Shown here one piece after another: positions 1-6,143 of a stretch of DNA of 6,143 nucleotides (positions are counted from its first letter, which is position 1; the number at the start of each line of letters is the position of its first letter). Both the position numbers and the translations under genes were made by a program. This DNA is from a bacterium (lineage in GTDB: Bacteria; Verrucomicrobiota; Verrucomicrobiae; Limisphaerales; J093): the NCBI GenBank assembly GCA_021839785.1, contig JAKCAB010000472.1, positions 1 through 6,143 of the forward strand, given 5' to 3'. Under the pieces are notes generated by a model. It saw only the letters and a program-made list of their open reading frames with translations, had not been told where the DNA came from and did no database searches.

Positions 1-381
1 ATCATCGGCCCCCAGCGCGAGGTGCTGGCACGGTTCGCGGCCGGCGAATTCAAGCTCATCCGCGGCCACCTGGTGCCGTATTACCGGGACGTGTACGACG
101 GGTTGTTCCGGATTTACGAGCTGGCGCAAGGCTACACCGATTCGCTCACCGGCATCCTGCAGGTGTACCTGAACATGTCCTCGAACCAGACCGGCGAGGT
201 GATCAAATTGCTGACGCTGATCACCATTATCACCACGCCGCTGATGATGATCGGCACGTGGTACGGGATGAATTTCCACAACATGCCGGAGTTGCCGCAC
301 GGTTACTGGGTGGCCACCGGCGTGATGGTGTGTTCCACCATCGCGACCTATTGGTACTTCAAACGGAAGAAATGGTTCTGA
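1..381 (+). CDS. corA: CorA-family divalent cation (Mg2+/Co2+) transporter, C-terminal part
   Basis: This is the 3' end of a gene that starts left of the window; the reading frame is open from base 1 and stops with TGA at 379-381. The visible 126 residues begin with a helical stretch rich in charged residues (LIRGHLVPYYRDVYDGLFRI), matching the long cytoplasmic stalk helix of CorA. Two membrane segments follow. The first (about LLTLITIITTPLMMIG) runs into YGMNF, the signature loop that forms the selectivity filter of CorA channels. The second (about YWVATGVMVCSTIATYWYF) ends in a basic KRKKWF tail, as is usual for the family. CorA proteins are homopentameric inner-membrane channels that admit Mg2+ and sometimes Co2+ or Ni2+. 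The GTG at 22 is an internal codon, not the start. The histidine kinase follows after 37 bp and may share its transcript. The family is clear; the exact ion is inferred. Confidence 0.93.
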   Translation: MIGPQREVLARFAAGEFKLIRGHLVPYYRDVYDGLFRIYELAQGYTDSLTGILQVYLNMSSNQTGEVIKLLTLITIITTPLMMIGTWYGMNFHNMPELPHGYWVATGVMVCSTIATYWYFKRKKWF

Positions 382-418
382 CGTCCTCCACGCTGGCCCC
401 GCGCCCAGCCCCGCGAGC

Positions 419-1696
419 ATGACCGGCGGCAAATCCAGTTTCCTCGACAAAGTCCTCGGCCGCCTCGACCGGCTCGACCCGGACGGTCTGCAGACGGTGG
501 TGCAGCGCCTGGCGCGCGAGCGGAGCTTCCTCGAAACCCTGTTCAACACCATCGAAGACGGCCTGCTGGTGCTCGATCCGGAGGGGCGGATTCTATACCT
601 GAACCGCGCAGTCACCCGCCTGCTCGGCCTCCGGCCCGAGGAAGCCGAAGGCCAGCCGATCGGGCAGCACCTGCCCGATCTGGACTGGCAGAAGATCGCG
701 TCGCTCGATCACCGGGGCGGCGAGCACGGCTTGCGGCTCGAATTTGAGGTGCAGTTCCCGCGCCCACGTTTCCTGCGACTGTTCGCCGCCCCCCTGGATG
801 GCGAAGCGCCGGGCAGCCGCGGCGTGGCCTTGATCATGCACGACGCCACCGAGGCCCGGCAAAAGACGTTCGAGGCGATCGAAAGCGAGCGGATGCAGGC
901 GCTCACGCTGCTCGCGGCCAGCGTCGCGCACGAGATCGGCAATCCGCTGAACGCCCTGCACATCCACCTCCAGCTCATGGAACGGGAGCTGAAGAAACTG
1001 CGGACCCTGGCCGCCGCGCCGCCGCCGGCCAAACGTGAATTCACGCTGCGCCGGGCGCGACCGCAGCGGCTGCCCGGTCCGGACGAGATTGAGGCGTTTG
1101 CCGGCAAGTTCGACCGTTACCTCGACGTTGCCAAAGGCGAGATCGCACGGCTGGATTACATCGTCACCCAGTTCCTCCAGGCCATCCGGCCCAGCCCGCC
1201 GCAGATTCAGCGCGCTTCGCTGAACGACGTGGCGCTCGGCACGCTGGAGCTGCTGAAGCCGGAGTTGGAGAACCGCGGCCTGATGGCGGAGGAGAAACTC
1301 GACCCCCACCTGCCCCCGGCACCGCTCGACCCCGCGCAGATCAAGCAGGCCCTGGTCAATGTGATCAAGAATTCGATGCAGGCGATGACCCGCGGCGGTG
1401 TCCTGACGTTGACCACCGGTGAATCAGCCGACGGCGTCTGGGTGAGTGTCGCCGACACGGGCGGCGGCATCCCGCCCGAGCAGCTTCAGCGCATCGGCGA
1501 ACCGTTCTTCACCACCAAGAAAAAGGGATCTGGGCTCGGCCTGATGATCGTCCGCCGCATCATCCGCGAGCACGGCGGCAGCATCGACATCGACAGCCAT
1601 GTCGGCCGCGGAACAACCGTGCGGTTGTGGTTGCCTCACCAGAAACGCCGCACGCGCCTGCTCCGGGCGGCCGAATCGGCGCCGGACGCCACCTGA
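419..1696 (+). CDS. Soluble PAS-domain sensor histidine kinase
   Basis: This 425-residue protein has no signal peptide or membrane segment, so it should sense a cytoplasmic cue. A PAS domain spans about residues 34-145 (NTIEDGLLVLDPEGRILYLN). The HisKA helix carries the H-box VAHEIGNPLNAL, with His171 as the predicted phosphorylated residue. The ATPase domain shows the N-box (ALVNVIKNSMQAM, about 311-323), the G1 box DTGGGIP (346-352), the F-box EPFFTTKKKG (361-370) and the G2 box GSGLGL (370-375), so all catalytic boxes are intact. The layout resembles NtrB/AtoS-type kinases. The two DHp helices (about 158-195 and 228-257) are separated by roughly 30 Pro/Arg-rich residues, which is unusually long. 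No response regulator is adjacent, so it is an orphan kinase here. ATG 419 is chosen as the first start after the transporter stop; no clear Shine-Dalgarno precedes it. Signal and partner are unknown. Confidence 0.93.
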   Translation: MTGGKSSFLDKVLGRLDRLDPDGLQTVVQRLARERSFLETLFNTIEDGLLVLDPEGRILYLNRAVTRLLGLRPEEAEGQPIGQHLPDLDWQKIASLDHRGGEHGLRLEFEVQFPRPRFLRLFAAPLDGEAPGSRGVALIMHDATEARQKTFEAIESERMQALTLLAASVAHEIGNPLNALHIHLQLMERELKKLRTLAAAPPPAKREFTLRRARPQRLPGPDEIEAFAGKFDRYLDVAKGEIARLDYIVTQFLQAIRPSPPQIQRASLNDVALGTLELLKPELENRGLMAEEKLDPHLPPAPLDPAQIKQALVNVIKNSMQAMTRGGVLTLTTGESADGVWVSVADTGGGIPPEQLQRIGEPFFTTKKKGSGLGLMIVRRIIREHGGSIDIDSHVGRGTTVRLWLPHQKRRTRLLRAAESAPDAT

Positions 1697-1712
1697 CATG
1701 GCAGTGCCGGTT

Positions 1713-1730
1713 CGTCGCATGGTGGCGACG
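1713..1730. other. Small stem-loop in the histidine kinase-phosphoesterase gap
   Basis: CGTCGC (1713-1718) is the exact reverse complement of GCGACG (1725-1730), leaving a 6-base loop. An outer pair, GGCA (1700-1703) with TGCC (1735-1738), could extend it with an internal loop. No T-run follows on either strand, so it is not a canonical intrinsic terminator. It is the only structure I see in the 82 bp gap. It could be a processing or attenuation element, or chance in GC-rich DNA. Confidence 0.2.
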
Positions 1731-1769
1731 GCGTTGCCAAGTCCTCGCCGGTGAAGGATCGTCATTTCC

Positions 1770-1773
1770 GAGG
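1770..1773 (+). promoter_or_regulatory. Ribosome binding site of the phosphoesterase gene
   Basis: GAGG lies 5 bases before the ATG at 1779, a suitable distance for pairing with the 16S 3' end. It supports the ATG that opens a well-formed signal peptide. It is the only clear Shine-Dalgarno-like site in front of the starts in this window. Confidence 0.45.
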
Positions 1774-1778
1774 CCCGG

Positions 1779-3530
1779 ATGAAAACACGTCTGCTTTCGC
1801 TCCTGCTCGCCGGTTGCGCATGCTGCGCCTTGTCGGCGGCCGACTTTGAGTTCGTCGTGATCGGCGACACCCGGCCGCCGTTCGAGAGCGAGAACTTTCG
1901 CATCTTCGAGCGCCTGATTCCGGAGATCAACACGCTCAAACCCGCGTTCGTCATCAACGTGGGCGACCTCATTTACGGCTACGGTCTGTTGCGCAAAGAA
2001 AAGCAGTGGGACCGCTACCAACAGGTCATCCGCGGCTTTGCGGAGCCGTACTATCAACTCCCCGGCAACCACGACACCTACTCGAAGGAGGCCCGCCGGA
2101 TTTACGGTCGGCGCTTCGGCAAGTTCTACGAGTCGTTCGATCATGGCGACTGCCACTTCGTGCTGTTGGACACCACCGAAGAGGAAAAGTGGGGCTACCT
2201 GGGCCCGGCCCAACTGGCCTGGCTGCGGGCCGACCTCCGGGAGGCGAAAGCGAAGATGGTCTTTGTGTTCACTCACTTTCCGCTCTGGGAACCCGCCCGC
2301 GTCGCGCCGAAGTACCACGAATTCTGGGCGCAAACGCTCCACCCGCTGTTCCGCGAATCCCGCGTTCGCGCGGTGTTCGGCGGGCATTTTCACAGCTACG
2401 GACCGACCCGGGACATCGACGGCATCCGCTACTTCATCACCGGCGGTGGGGGCGCCGAGTTGAAGCCCGCGTACAAGAAGGCCGGCGGGGTGCACCACTT
2501 CCTGCGGGTCAGCGTGAAGGGGGAGAGCTTCGACGTGCGCGTGGTGACCGATCACGGCGAGCTGACCGACGCCGAGGCGGACGTCACCGGCGGCGAAGCC
2601 TTTGCCGACCAACACTGCTCGCGGATCGGGCTGGCGGAAAACGCGAGCCGGCTCGAGGTAGGGACGCGCATTCCGGTGTCGCTCACGAACCCGTTTCGCG
2701 ACCCACTAAATGGCACGGCTGAATGGCTCCTCGATGCGGCAGCCTGGATCGGCGCGCCGGCCACCAACTGGTTCGAGATTCCGCCCGGCGCTACCAAAGA
2801 CCTGGAGTTCGAGTTGGCCGCCCGTTCGGCAACCAACGCGCTGGCGACGCTCCCCCAACTCGCGTTCGCGGTGCGCGCGGGACCGCGCCAATTGTACTTC
2901 CGCCGGGATGTTTCCGTTTTGCGCCGCCTGGCAGCTCCGCGCTTGCCCGCGACGCCCGCACTCGATGGCCGGCTGGACGAATGGACCGCCGTGCCCGCGC
3001 TCACGTTGGACGCTGGCACGCCCGCTGCCGCCGAAGTCCGGGCGTTCCGCACGGCCGAGGCATTACACCTGGCCGTGACGGTGCCGGTTGCTGTACCCGA
3101 CGAAGACGAGGACGCGGCATTTCGCGACGATTTGCGGATCGGGTTCGCCCGGCGCACCAGCGAAAACGGCTTCGCCACGGACCGGCTCCGGTTCGGCATT
3201 GCGGCGGCCGGCCGGCCCGGGGTGGTTCACGACCGAACGCCGGGTCGCAAACCGGGCGGCGCACTGGCGGGGGTGAAAACGGCCTGGCGCTCCGAGGCCG
3301 GCAAGACCGTCTATGAAGTCTCGGTCCCGTGGCGTTTGCTGCGACCGGCGCGGGCGGACAAGCTCGAGCGCTGGGTGATCGGCCTCGCCTATCCGGTGCC
3401 GGCCGCCGGCGCCCAGGCCGAACCACCGGCGGGCGCGGCTTCCGACGCGCTCAACTACGAAGTGCGTTACGGCGGCGACGCGGTGGCCCCAGTCCATTTC
3501 GTTGAGTTGGTAATGGAAAGTCCGCGGTAG
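1779..3530 (+). CDS. Exported calcineurin-like metallophosphoesterase with Ig-like region and C-terminal CBM9-like domain
   Basis: The 583-residue protein starts with a signal peptide (MKTR, then LLSLLLAGCACCALSA, cleavage probable near residue 20-21). LLAGC resembles a lipobox, but Cys13 lies very early for one. The phosphoesterase domain (about 22-250) has the metal-site motifs in order: GDTR (29-32), GDLIY (62-66), GNHD (96-99), VFTH (163-166) and GHFH (202-205). This matches the purple-acid-phosphatase-like motif series, with Tyr66 present and Arg32 where many relatives carry His. Residues about 285-380 look like an Ig-type beta domain. From about 388 the pattern TPALDGRLDEW, a central DDLRIGF and YEVSVPWRLL fits a CBM9/DOMON-like sandwich, which in relatives binds sugars or sits next to secreted enzymes. 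It probably hydrolyses a phosphate mono- or diester outside the cytoplasm. The substrate cannot be named. No partner gene adjoins it; the next gene converges. Confidence 0.9.
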   Translation: MKTRLLSLLLAGCACCALSAADFEFVVIGDTRPPFESENFRIFERLIPEINTLKPAFVINVGDLIYGYGLLRKEKQWDRYQQVIRGFAEPYYQLPGNHDTYSKEARRIYGRRFGKFYESFDHGDCHFVLLDTTEEEKWGYLGPAQLAWLRADLREAKAKMVFVFTHFPLWEPARVAPKYHEFWAQTLHPLFRESRVRAVFGGHFHSYGPTRDIDGIRYFITGGGGAELKPAYKKAGGVHHFLRVSVKGESFDVRVVTDHGELTDAEADVTGGEAFADQHCSRIGLAENASRLEVGTRIPVSLTNPFRDPLNGTAEWLLDAAAWIGAPATNWFEIPPGATKDLEFELAARSATNALATLPQLAFAVRAGPRQLYFRRDVSVLRRLAAPRLPATPALDGRLDEWTAVPALTLDAGTPAAAEVRAFRTAEALHLAVTVPVAVPDEDEDAAFRDDLRIGFARRTSENGFATDRLRFGIAAAGRPGVVHDRTPGRKPGGALAGVKTAWRSEAGKTVYEVSVPWRLLRPARADKLERWVIGLAYPVPAAGAQAEPPAGAASDALNYEVRYGGDAVAPVHFVELVMESPR

Positions 3531-3556
3531 TGCGCGATCCGGGGGGCGACGCTGTT

Positions 3557-3588
3557 CGGCGGGGTCGGGAAAGCAAACTGCCCCGCCG
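3557..3588. terminator. Alternative GC-rich hairpin between the convergent genes
   Basis: CGGCGGGG (3557-3564) pairs perfectly with CCCCGCCG (3581-3588), giving an 8 bp stem and a 16-base loop. It starts 27 bases after the phosphoesterase stop, so it may help end plus-strand transcription. There is no T-run after it on the plus strand. It overlaps the hairpin at 3577-3593, so only one of the two can form at a time. Confidence 0.3.
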
Positions 3589-3593
3589 GCAGT
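3577..3593 (-). terminator. Probable intrinsic terminator of the minus-strand LamG gene
   Basis: Read on the minus strand, ACTGCC-GGCGG-GGCAGT forms a perfect 6 bp stem with a 5-base loop, followed at once by TTGCTTTCCC, a moderately T-rich tail. It lies about 34 bases beyond the LamG stop codon. Stem and tail position fit Rho-independent termination, but the T-tract is interrupted. Confidence 0.45.
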
Positions 3594-3626
3594 GACGCGC
3601 GGCGGGGAGGCGAAGGGAGTCTGACG

Positions 3627-4307
3627 TTATTGCTTCAAGCGGAAGAACTGGTCACCCGCGCTGGTGGGAAGCGTCACGGAGTTATTGGCCACTCCCGGCA
3701 CGGCCTGCCAGTTCGGGCTGGCCAGTGTGGGTGTGCCTTCCAGCGTGAAGCCGGTGACGTCCGTGGGCCAGGCGATGGTCACGGTGCCGGTCCCGCGGCT
3801 GACACTCAGCGTGGGTGGCATTGCCACACCGGTGATCACCACGGGGATGCCGTCCGCGGACGGACCGCCCAACGCCACCATCTCGGCGTCGCTGAGTTTG
3901 CCGGCGCGAATCTGGATAGAGTTCACCCACAGCGCACGCCGTTCGTCGCCGTTGTCGCAGAACAGCACCGCCAGCGGCTGGAGCGCCCGGCGCGGATTGT
4001 CGAGGCCCTGGTTGGCGGTCCAGTCATCCTGTTTGACGCCATCGACGAACTTGGTGACGACCGGCGGGTTCGCGGCTTCATCGTAAGCGGCGATGACCCG
4101 GTGCCATTCGCCCGCGGTGAAGATGCCGGTGCCGTTGTAGCCGTTGCCGCCCTGGCCGAAGTTGTTGCCCTGCCAGAACAGGTCGCCGTCCACGTTGGCA
4201 TCGAGGTTGGTGTTGCTGATCCGGATGAGCGAGGCCGCGCCGGGGCCACTGGTGTCCAGCAGCACGTCCATGATGAGCGTGTCCCGGTTCAACCTTGCCG
4301 GCACCAA
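3627..4307 (-). CDS. LamG/jelly-roll domain protein, probably a 5'-truncated remnant
   Basis: The frame ends with TAA at 3629-3627. Residues about 7-150, counted from TTG 4307, resemble a concanavalin-like LamG domain: [10 protein letters not shown], then [26 protein letters not shown], and [28 protein letters not shown]. Residues about 160-226 form a beta-rich tail ([15 protein letters not shown], then [16 protein letters not shown], ending FFRLKQ) of a kind common in large exported Verrucomicrobiota proteins. Such proteins normally carry a signal peptide and further domains ahead of LamG. Here there is none: upstream the frame stays open only to a TAG at 4418-4416, and that stretch does not read like LamG sequence. 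No ribosome site precedes TTG 4307, GTG 4304 or ATG 4271. I infer a gene that lost its 5' part. A short functional protein is possible but would stay in the cytoplasm. LamG folds often bind carbohydrate or protein; no catalytic residues are visible. Confidence 0.7.
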   Translation of the reverse strand: MVPARLNRDTLIMDVLLDTSGPGAASLIRISNTNLDANVDGDLFWQGNNFGQGGNGYNGTGIFTAGEWHRVIAAYDEAANPPVVTKFVDGVKQDDWTANQGLDNPRRALQPLAVLFCDNGDERRALWVNSIQIRAGKLSDAEMVALGGPSADGIPVVITGVAMPPTLSVSRGTGTVTIAWPTDVTGFTLEGTPTLASPNWQAVPGVANNSVTLPTSAGDQFFRLKQ

Positions 4308-4394
4308 GACAAACGAAATGGCGTCGGGCGCGGTGCGCGCGGTTCGGCACGCGACGGGTCCACAGGGCTGCCCAGTGCCAACCCCGCCGACGAT

Positions 4395-4422
4395 TTGCGC
4401 TTCGTGGTCTGCAACCTAGATT
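4395..4422 (+). promoter_or_regulatory. Weak candidate sigma-70-type promoter for msrA
   Basis: TTGCGC (4395-4400) and TAGATT (4417-4422) are separated by 16 bases, and the -10-like box ends 19 bases before the msrA ATG. The -35 matches consensus at 3 of 6 positions and the -10 at 4 of 6. It is the best-placed pair I see in the divergent gap 4308-4441, but the match is poor. Confidence 0.2.
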
Positions 4423-4441
4423 CTCGCGACGCGTGGTTAAG

Positions 4442-5065
4442 ATGAAGCGAACGTTGACAATTCTCCTCGCCGTGGCGGTCATAACGCTGGCTCGCGCTGG
4501 CGAAACCCCGAAAACGATGAAGACCGAATCGACCGCGCCTCCGCATACCGAACTCGCCACCTTCGGCGGGGGCTGCTTCTGGTGCGTGGAGGCGGTGTAT
4601 CGGCTGCTCGACGGCGTCAAATCCGTCACCAGCGGTTACGCCGGCGGCCACGTGGCGAATCCGACCTACCAGCAGGTTTGTGAAGGCGATACCGGCCACG
4701 CGGAGGTTGTCCAAATCGAGTTTGATCCGCAAAAAATCAGTTACGCGCGCCTCCTGGAGGTGTTCTGGATGGCCCACGATCCCACCACGCTGAACCGCCA
4801 GGGCCACGACGTGGGCACGCAGTACCGCTCGATCATTCTTTACCACAACGAGGCCCAAAAGCTCGCCGCCGAGAAATCCAAGGCCGAGGCGGCGAAAGAG
4901 TTTACCAAGCCGATCGTGACCGAGATCGTGCCGCTCCAGAAATTCTATCCGGCCGAGGGTTACCACCAGGATTACTTCCGCCAAAACCCCGGCCAGGGCT
5001 ACTGCCAGAGGGTCATCGCGCCGAAGATTCAGAAGCTCAAGCAGGAACTCGGCGTGAAGCCCTGA
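4442..5065 (+). CDS. msrA: Peptide-methionine (S)-S-oxide reductase MsrA, exported form
   Basis: MsrA reduces the S-epimer of methionine sulfoxide in oxidised proteins back to methionine. The 207-residue protein shows the family hallmark [12 protein letters not shown], with Cys45 as the predicted catalytic nucleophile. Further family blocks are [13 protein letters not shown] (64-76), [15 protein letters not shown] (82-96), [12 protein letters not shown] (122-133) and [12 protein letters not shown] (168-179). Cys188 in [11 protein letters not shown] is the likely resolving cysteine; Cys48 and Cys80 are also present. The protein starts with [19 protein letters not shown], a good Sec signal peptide with probable cleavage after Ala19, so it should act in the periplasm or be secreted and need an extracytoplasmic reductant. 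ATG 4442 is chosen because it includes this peptide; a later in-frame ATG at 4517 would give a cytoplasmic form. No MsrB domain or gene is next to it. No clear Shine-Dalgarno is visible. Confidence 0.95.
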   Translation: MKRTLTILLAVAVITLARAGETPKTMKTESTAPPHTELATFGGGCFWCVEAVYRLLDGVKSVTSGYAGGHVANPTYQQVCEGDTGHAEVVQIEFDPQKISYARLLEVFWMAHDPTTLNRQGHDVGTQYRSIILYHNEAQKLAAEKSKAEAAKEFTKPIVTEIVPLQKFYPAEGYHQDYFRQNPGQGYCQRVIAPKIQKLKQELGVKP

Positions 5066-5320
5066 TTGGCCGTTACCGCGCTGCACCCGGTTTTCTCTGG
5101 TGTCTCCCAAGGCTGCGTTGCCTGAGCAGCGTTCGCCTCGGCTGATTGCCTTAAACCTGCCCGCCCGCTTCGGTCGCGGAGCTGTTGGCTGTGGCCTGCG
5201 GACGGCTCCAACCGCGAATCGTCCGCATCCGGGCCTGATTTTGATCGCACAATTCGTGTAACGTTCCGCCGATTTCGCTTCTGAGGTGGGTGCCAGTTCA
5301 CTATGAATGGCGACTGACCC
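5066..5320. other. Intergenic gap without a recognised gene
   Basis: This 255 bp gap lies between msrA and the Ser/Thr kinase gene. Just after the msrA stop, ACCG (5075-5078) and CGGT (5088-5091) could form a 4 bp stem before TTTCT, too weak to call a terminator. I found no convincing promoter pair, tRNA, small gene or repeat. An in-frame TGA at 5315-5317 closes the kinase frame just before its start. Confidence 0.5.
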
Positions 5321-6143
5321 GTGAACGAAGGACGCAAATGCCCAAGCTGCGGGACGCCGTTGGCCGCCGACGCGCCGGCCGGTCTTTGCGCCGCGTGCCT
5401 GTTGCGCGAAGGTCTGGTCACCGAGACGGCCACCGGCGGGGGGATGCCGCCGTTCACCCCGCCGTCACCGGCCGAACTGGCACCGCACTTTCCGCAACTG
5501 GAGATTCTCGAATTGGTGGGCCGCGGCGGCATGGGCGCGGTCTATAAGGCCCGTCAGCCGGTGCTCGACCGCCTGGTTGCGCTCAAGATTCTGCCGCCGG
5601 CCAAAACGCAGGAACCCGGCTTCGGAGAGCGTTTCAACCGCGAAGCGCGCGCACTGGCCCGGCTCAGTCACCCGAACGTGGTGGCGGTGCACGACTTCGG
5701 CCAGGCGGGCGGCTACGCGTACTTGTTGATGGAGTTCGTGGACGGCGTGAACCTGCGCCAGCTCGAGCGCGCGGGCCGCCTCTCGCCGCGGGACGCGTTG
5801 GCCATCGTGCCGCAGGTCTGTGACGCCTTGCAGTACGCCCACGACGAGGGAGTGGTGCATCGTGACATCAAGCCGGAGAACATCCTCGTGGACCGGCGCG
5901 GCCGGGTGAAGATCGCGGACTTCGGCCTGGCCCGCCTGCTCGCGGTCGAGCCCGCGGACGAACGGCTGACCGGCGAAGGCCAGGTCATGGGCACGCCGCA
6001 TTACATGGCGCCGGAGCAGGTGGAGCATCCGCGGGAGGTCGATCATCGCGCGGACATTTTTTCGCTCGGCGTGGTGTTCTACGAGTTGCTGACCGGCGAA
6101 CTGCCTTTGGGCAAATTTCCGCCGCCTTCGCGCAAGGAGATCG
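5321..6143 (+). CDS. Zinc-ribbon Ser/Thr protein kinase (Hanks type, PknB-like), N-terminal part
   Basis: The gene runs off the right edge; 274 residues are visible. The protein opens with CPSC (7-10) and CAAC (23-26), a four-cysteine zinc ribbon. A Pro-rich linker (about 32-58) leads to the kinase domain. It has the glycine loop GRGGMGAVY (67-75), catalytic Lys89 in VALKIL, Glu108 of helix C, the catalytic loop HRDIKPEN (180-187, Asp182), DFG (200-202), GTPHYMAPEQ (224-233) and Asp246 in RADIFSLG. All residues needed for phosphotransfer are present, so it should be active and phosphorylate Ser/Thr on target proteins. HRD makes activation-loop control likely. GTG 5321 is the only start that keeps the zinc ribbon, because an in-frame TGA lies at 5315-5317; no clear ribosome site is seen. 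The C-terminal half, often a membrane or sensor region in this group, lies outside the window. Confidence 0.94.
   Translation, partial: MNEGRKCPSCGTPLAADAPAGLCAACLLREGLVTETATGGGMPPFTPPSPAELAPHFPQLEILELVGRGGMGAVYKARQPVLDRLVALKILPPAKTQEPGFGERFNREARALARLSHPNVVAVHDFGQAGGYAYLLMEFVDGVNLRQLERAGRLSPRDALAIVPQVCDALQYAHDEGVVHRDIKPENILVDRRGRVKIADFGLARLLAVEPADERLTGEGQVMGTPHYMAPEQVEHPREVDHRADIFSLGVVFYELLTGELPLGKFPPPSRKEI

Noticed and set aside
397..415. Direct repeat CCCCGCG before the histidine kinase start
   Set aside because: Two 7-base copies are expected by chance in GC-rich DNA and have no regular spacing or further copies.
593..1309. Minus-strand open frame of 238 codons inside the histidine kinase gene
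   Set aside because: It is an antisense shadow of a kinase with all catalytic boxes intact on the plus strand.
1815..1817. Lipobox cysteine (LLAGC, Cys13) making the phosphoesterase a lipoprotein
   Set aside because: Cleavage before residue 13 would leave an unusually short signal peptide; ordinary signal peptidase I cleavage near ALSA fits better, though not excluded.
1560..2615. Long minus-strand open frame (351 codons) across the phosphoesterase gene
   Set aside because: It lies opposite two well-supported genes, shows no recognisable motifs, and long antisense frames are expected in GC-rich coding DNA.
3630..4445. Plus-strand open frame of 271 codons opposite the LamG gene
   Set aside because: The minus strand gives clear LamG-type sequence ([13 protein letters not shown] and others), while the plus frame is low-complexity and motif-free.
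4454..4485. Perfect TTGACA inside the msrA signal peptide with CATAAC downstream, possibly an internal promoter for a cytoplasmic form
   Set aside because: The spacer is 20 bases and the -10 matches only 4 of 6; the bases are already explained by coding for the leader.
5075..5096. Possible msrA terminator (ACCG/CGGT then TTTCT)
   Set aside because: The stem is only 4 bp with a 9-base loop, too weak to support a call.
4289..5110. 273-codon minus-strand open frame opposite msrA
   Set aside because: It mirrors the msrA codons, has no domain signature, and msrA is unmistakable on the other strand.

Overview
The window is GC-rich and gene-dense, with no RNA genes, transposons or CRISPR repeats visible. 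It most likely comes from a Verrucomicrobiota genome, plausibly the Pedosphaera/Limisphaerales side. This is inferred from three protein traits that I associate with that group. They are a LamG-type protein carrying the signature [24 protein letters not shown] and a C-terminal FFRLKQ tail, a serine/threonine kinase headed by a double CxxC zinc ribbon, and a secreted phosphoesterase with a CBM9-like tail. Most starts also lack a recognisable Shine-Dalgarno sequence. The assignment rests on recall of family features, not on a database search.

Layout, left to right. Positions 1-381 (+) hold the C-terminal end of a CorA-type divalent-cation transporter. After 37 bp comes a soluble PAS-domain sensor histidine kinase (419-1696, +) with no response regulator beside it. 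After 82 bp comes an exported calcineurin-like phosphoesterase fused to an Ig-like region and a CBM9-like domain (1779-3530, +). A 96 bp convergent gap follows, with hairpins that probably end transcription. Then, on the minus strand, there is a LamG/jelly-roll protein (3627-4307) that lacks a signal peptide and normal N-terminus and looks 5'-truncated. Divergent from it is an exported methionine sulfoxide reductase A (4442-5065, +). After a 255 bp gap a zinc-ribbon Ser/Thr protein kinase begins at GTG 5321 and runs off the right edge.

The genes do not form one pathway. Two encode signal proteins (histidine kinase and Ser/Thr kinase), two encode exported enzymes (phosphoesterase and MsrA), one is a membrane transporter and one is a probable remnant of a large surface or secreted protein. 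Only the transporter and histidine kinase are close enough to suggest co-transcription. I do not see a convincing undescribed multi-gene system. The items most worth a second look are the phosphoesterase-CBM9 architecture with its purple-acid-phosphatase-like motif set, the long insert inside the histidine kinase DHp hairpin, and the truncated LamG gene.
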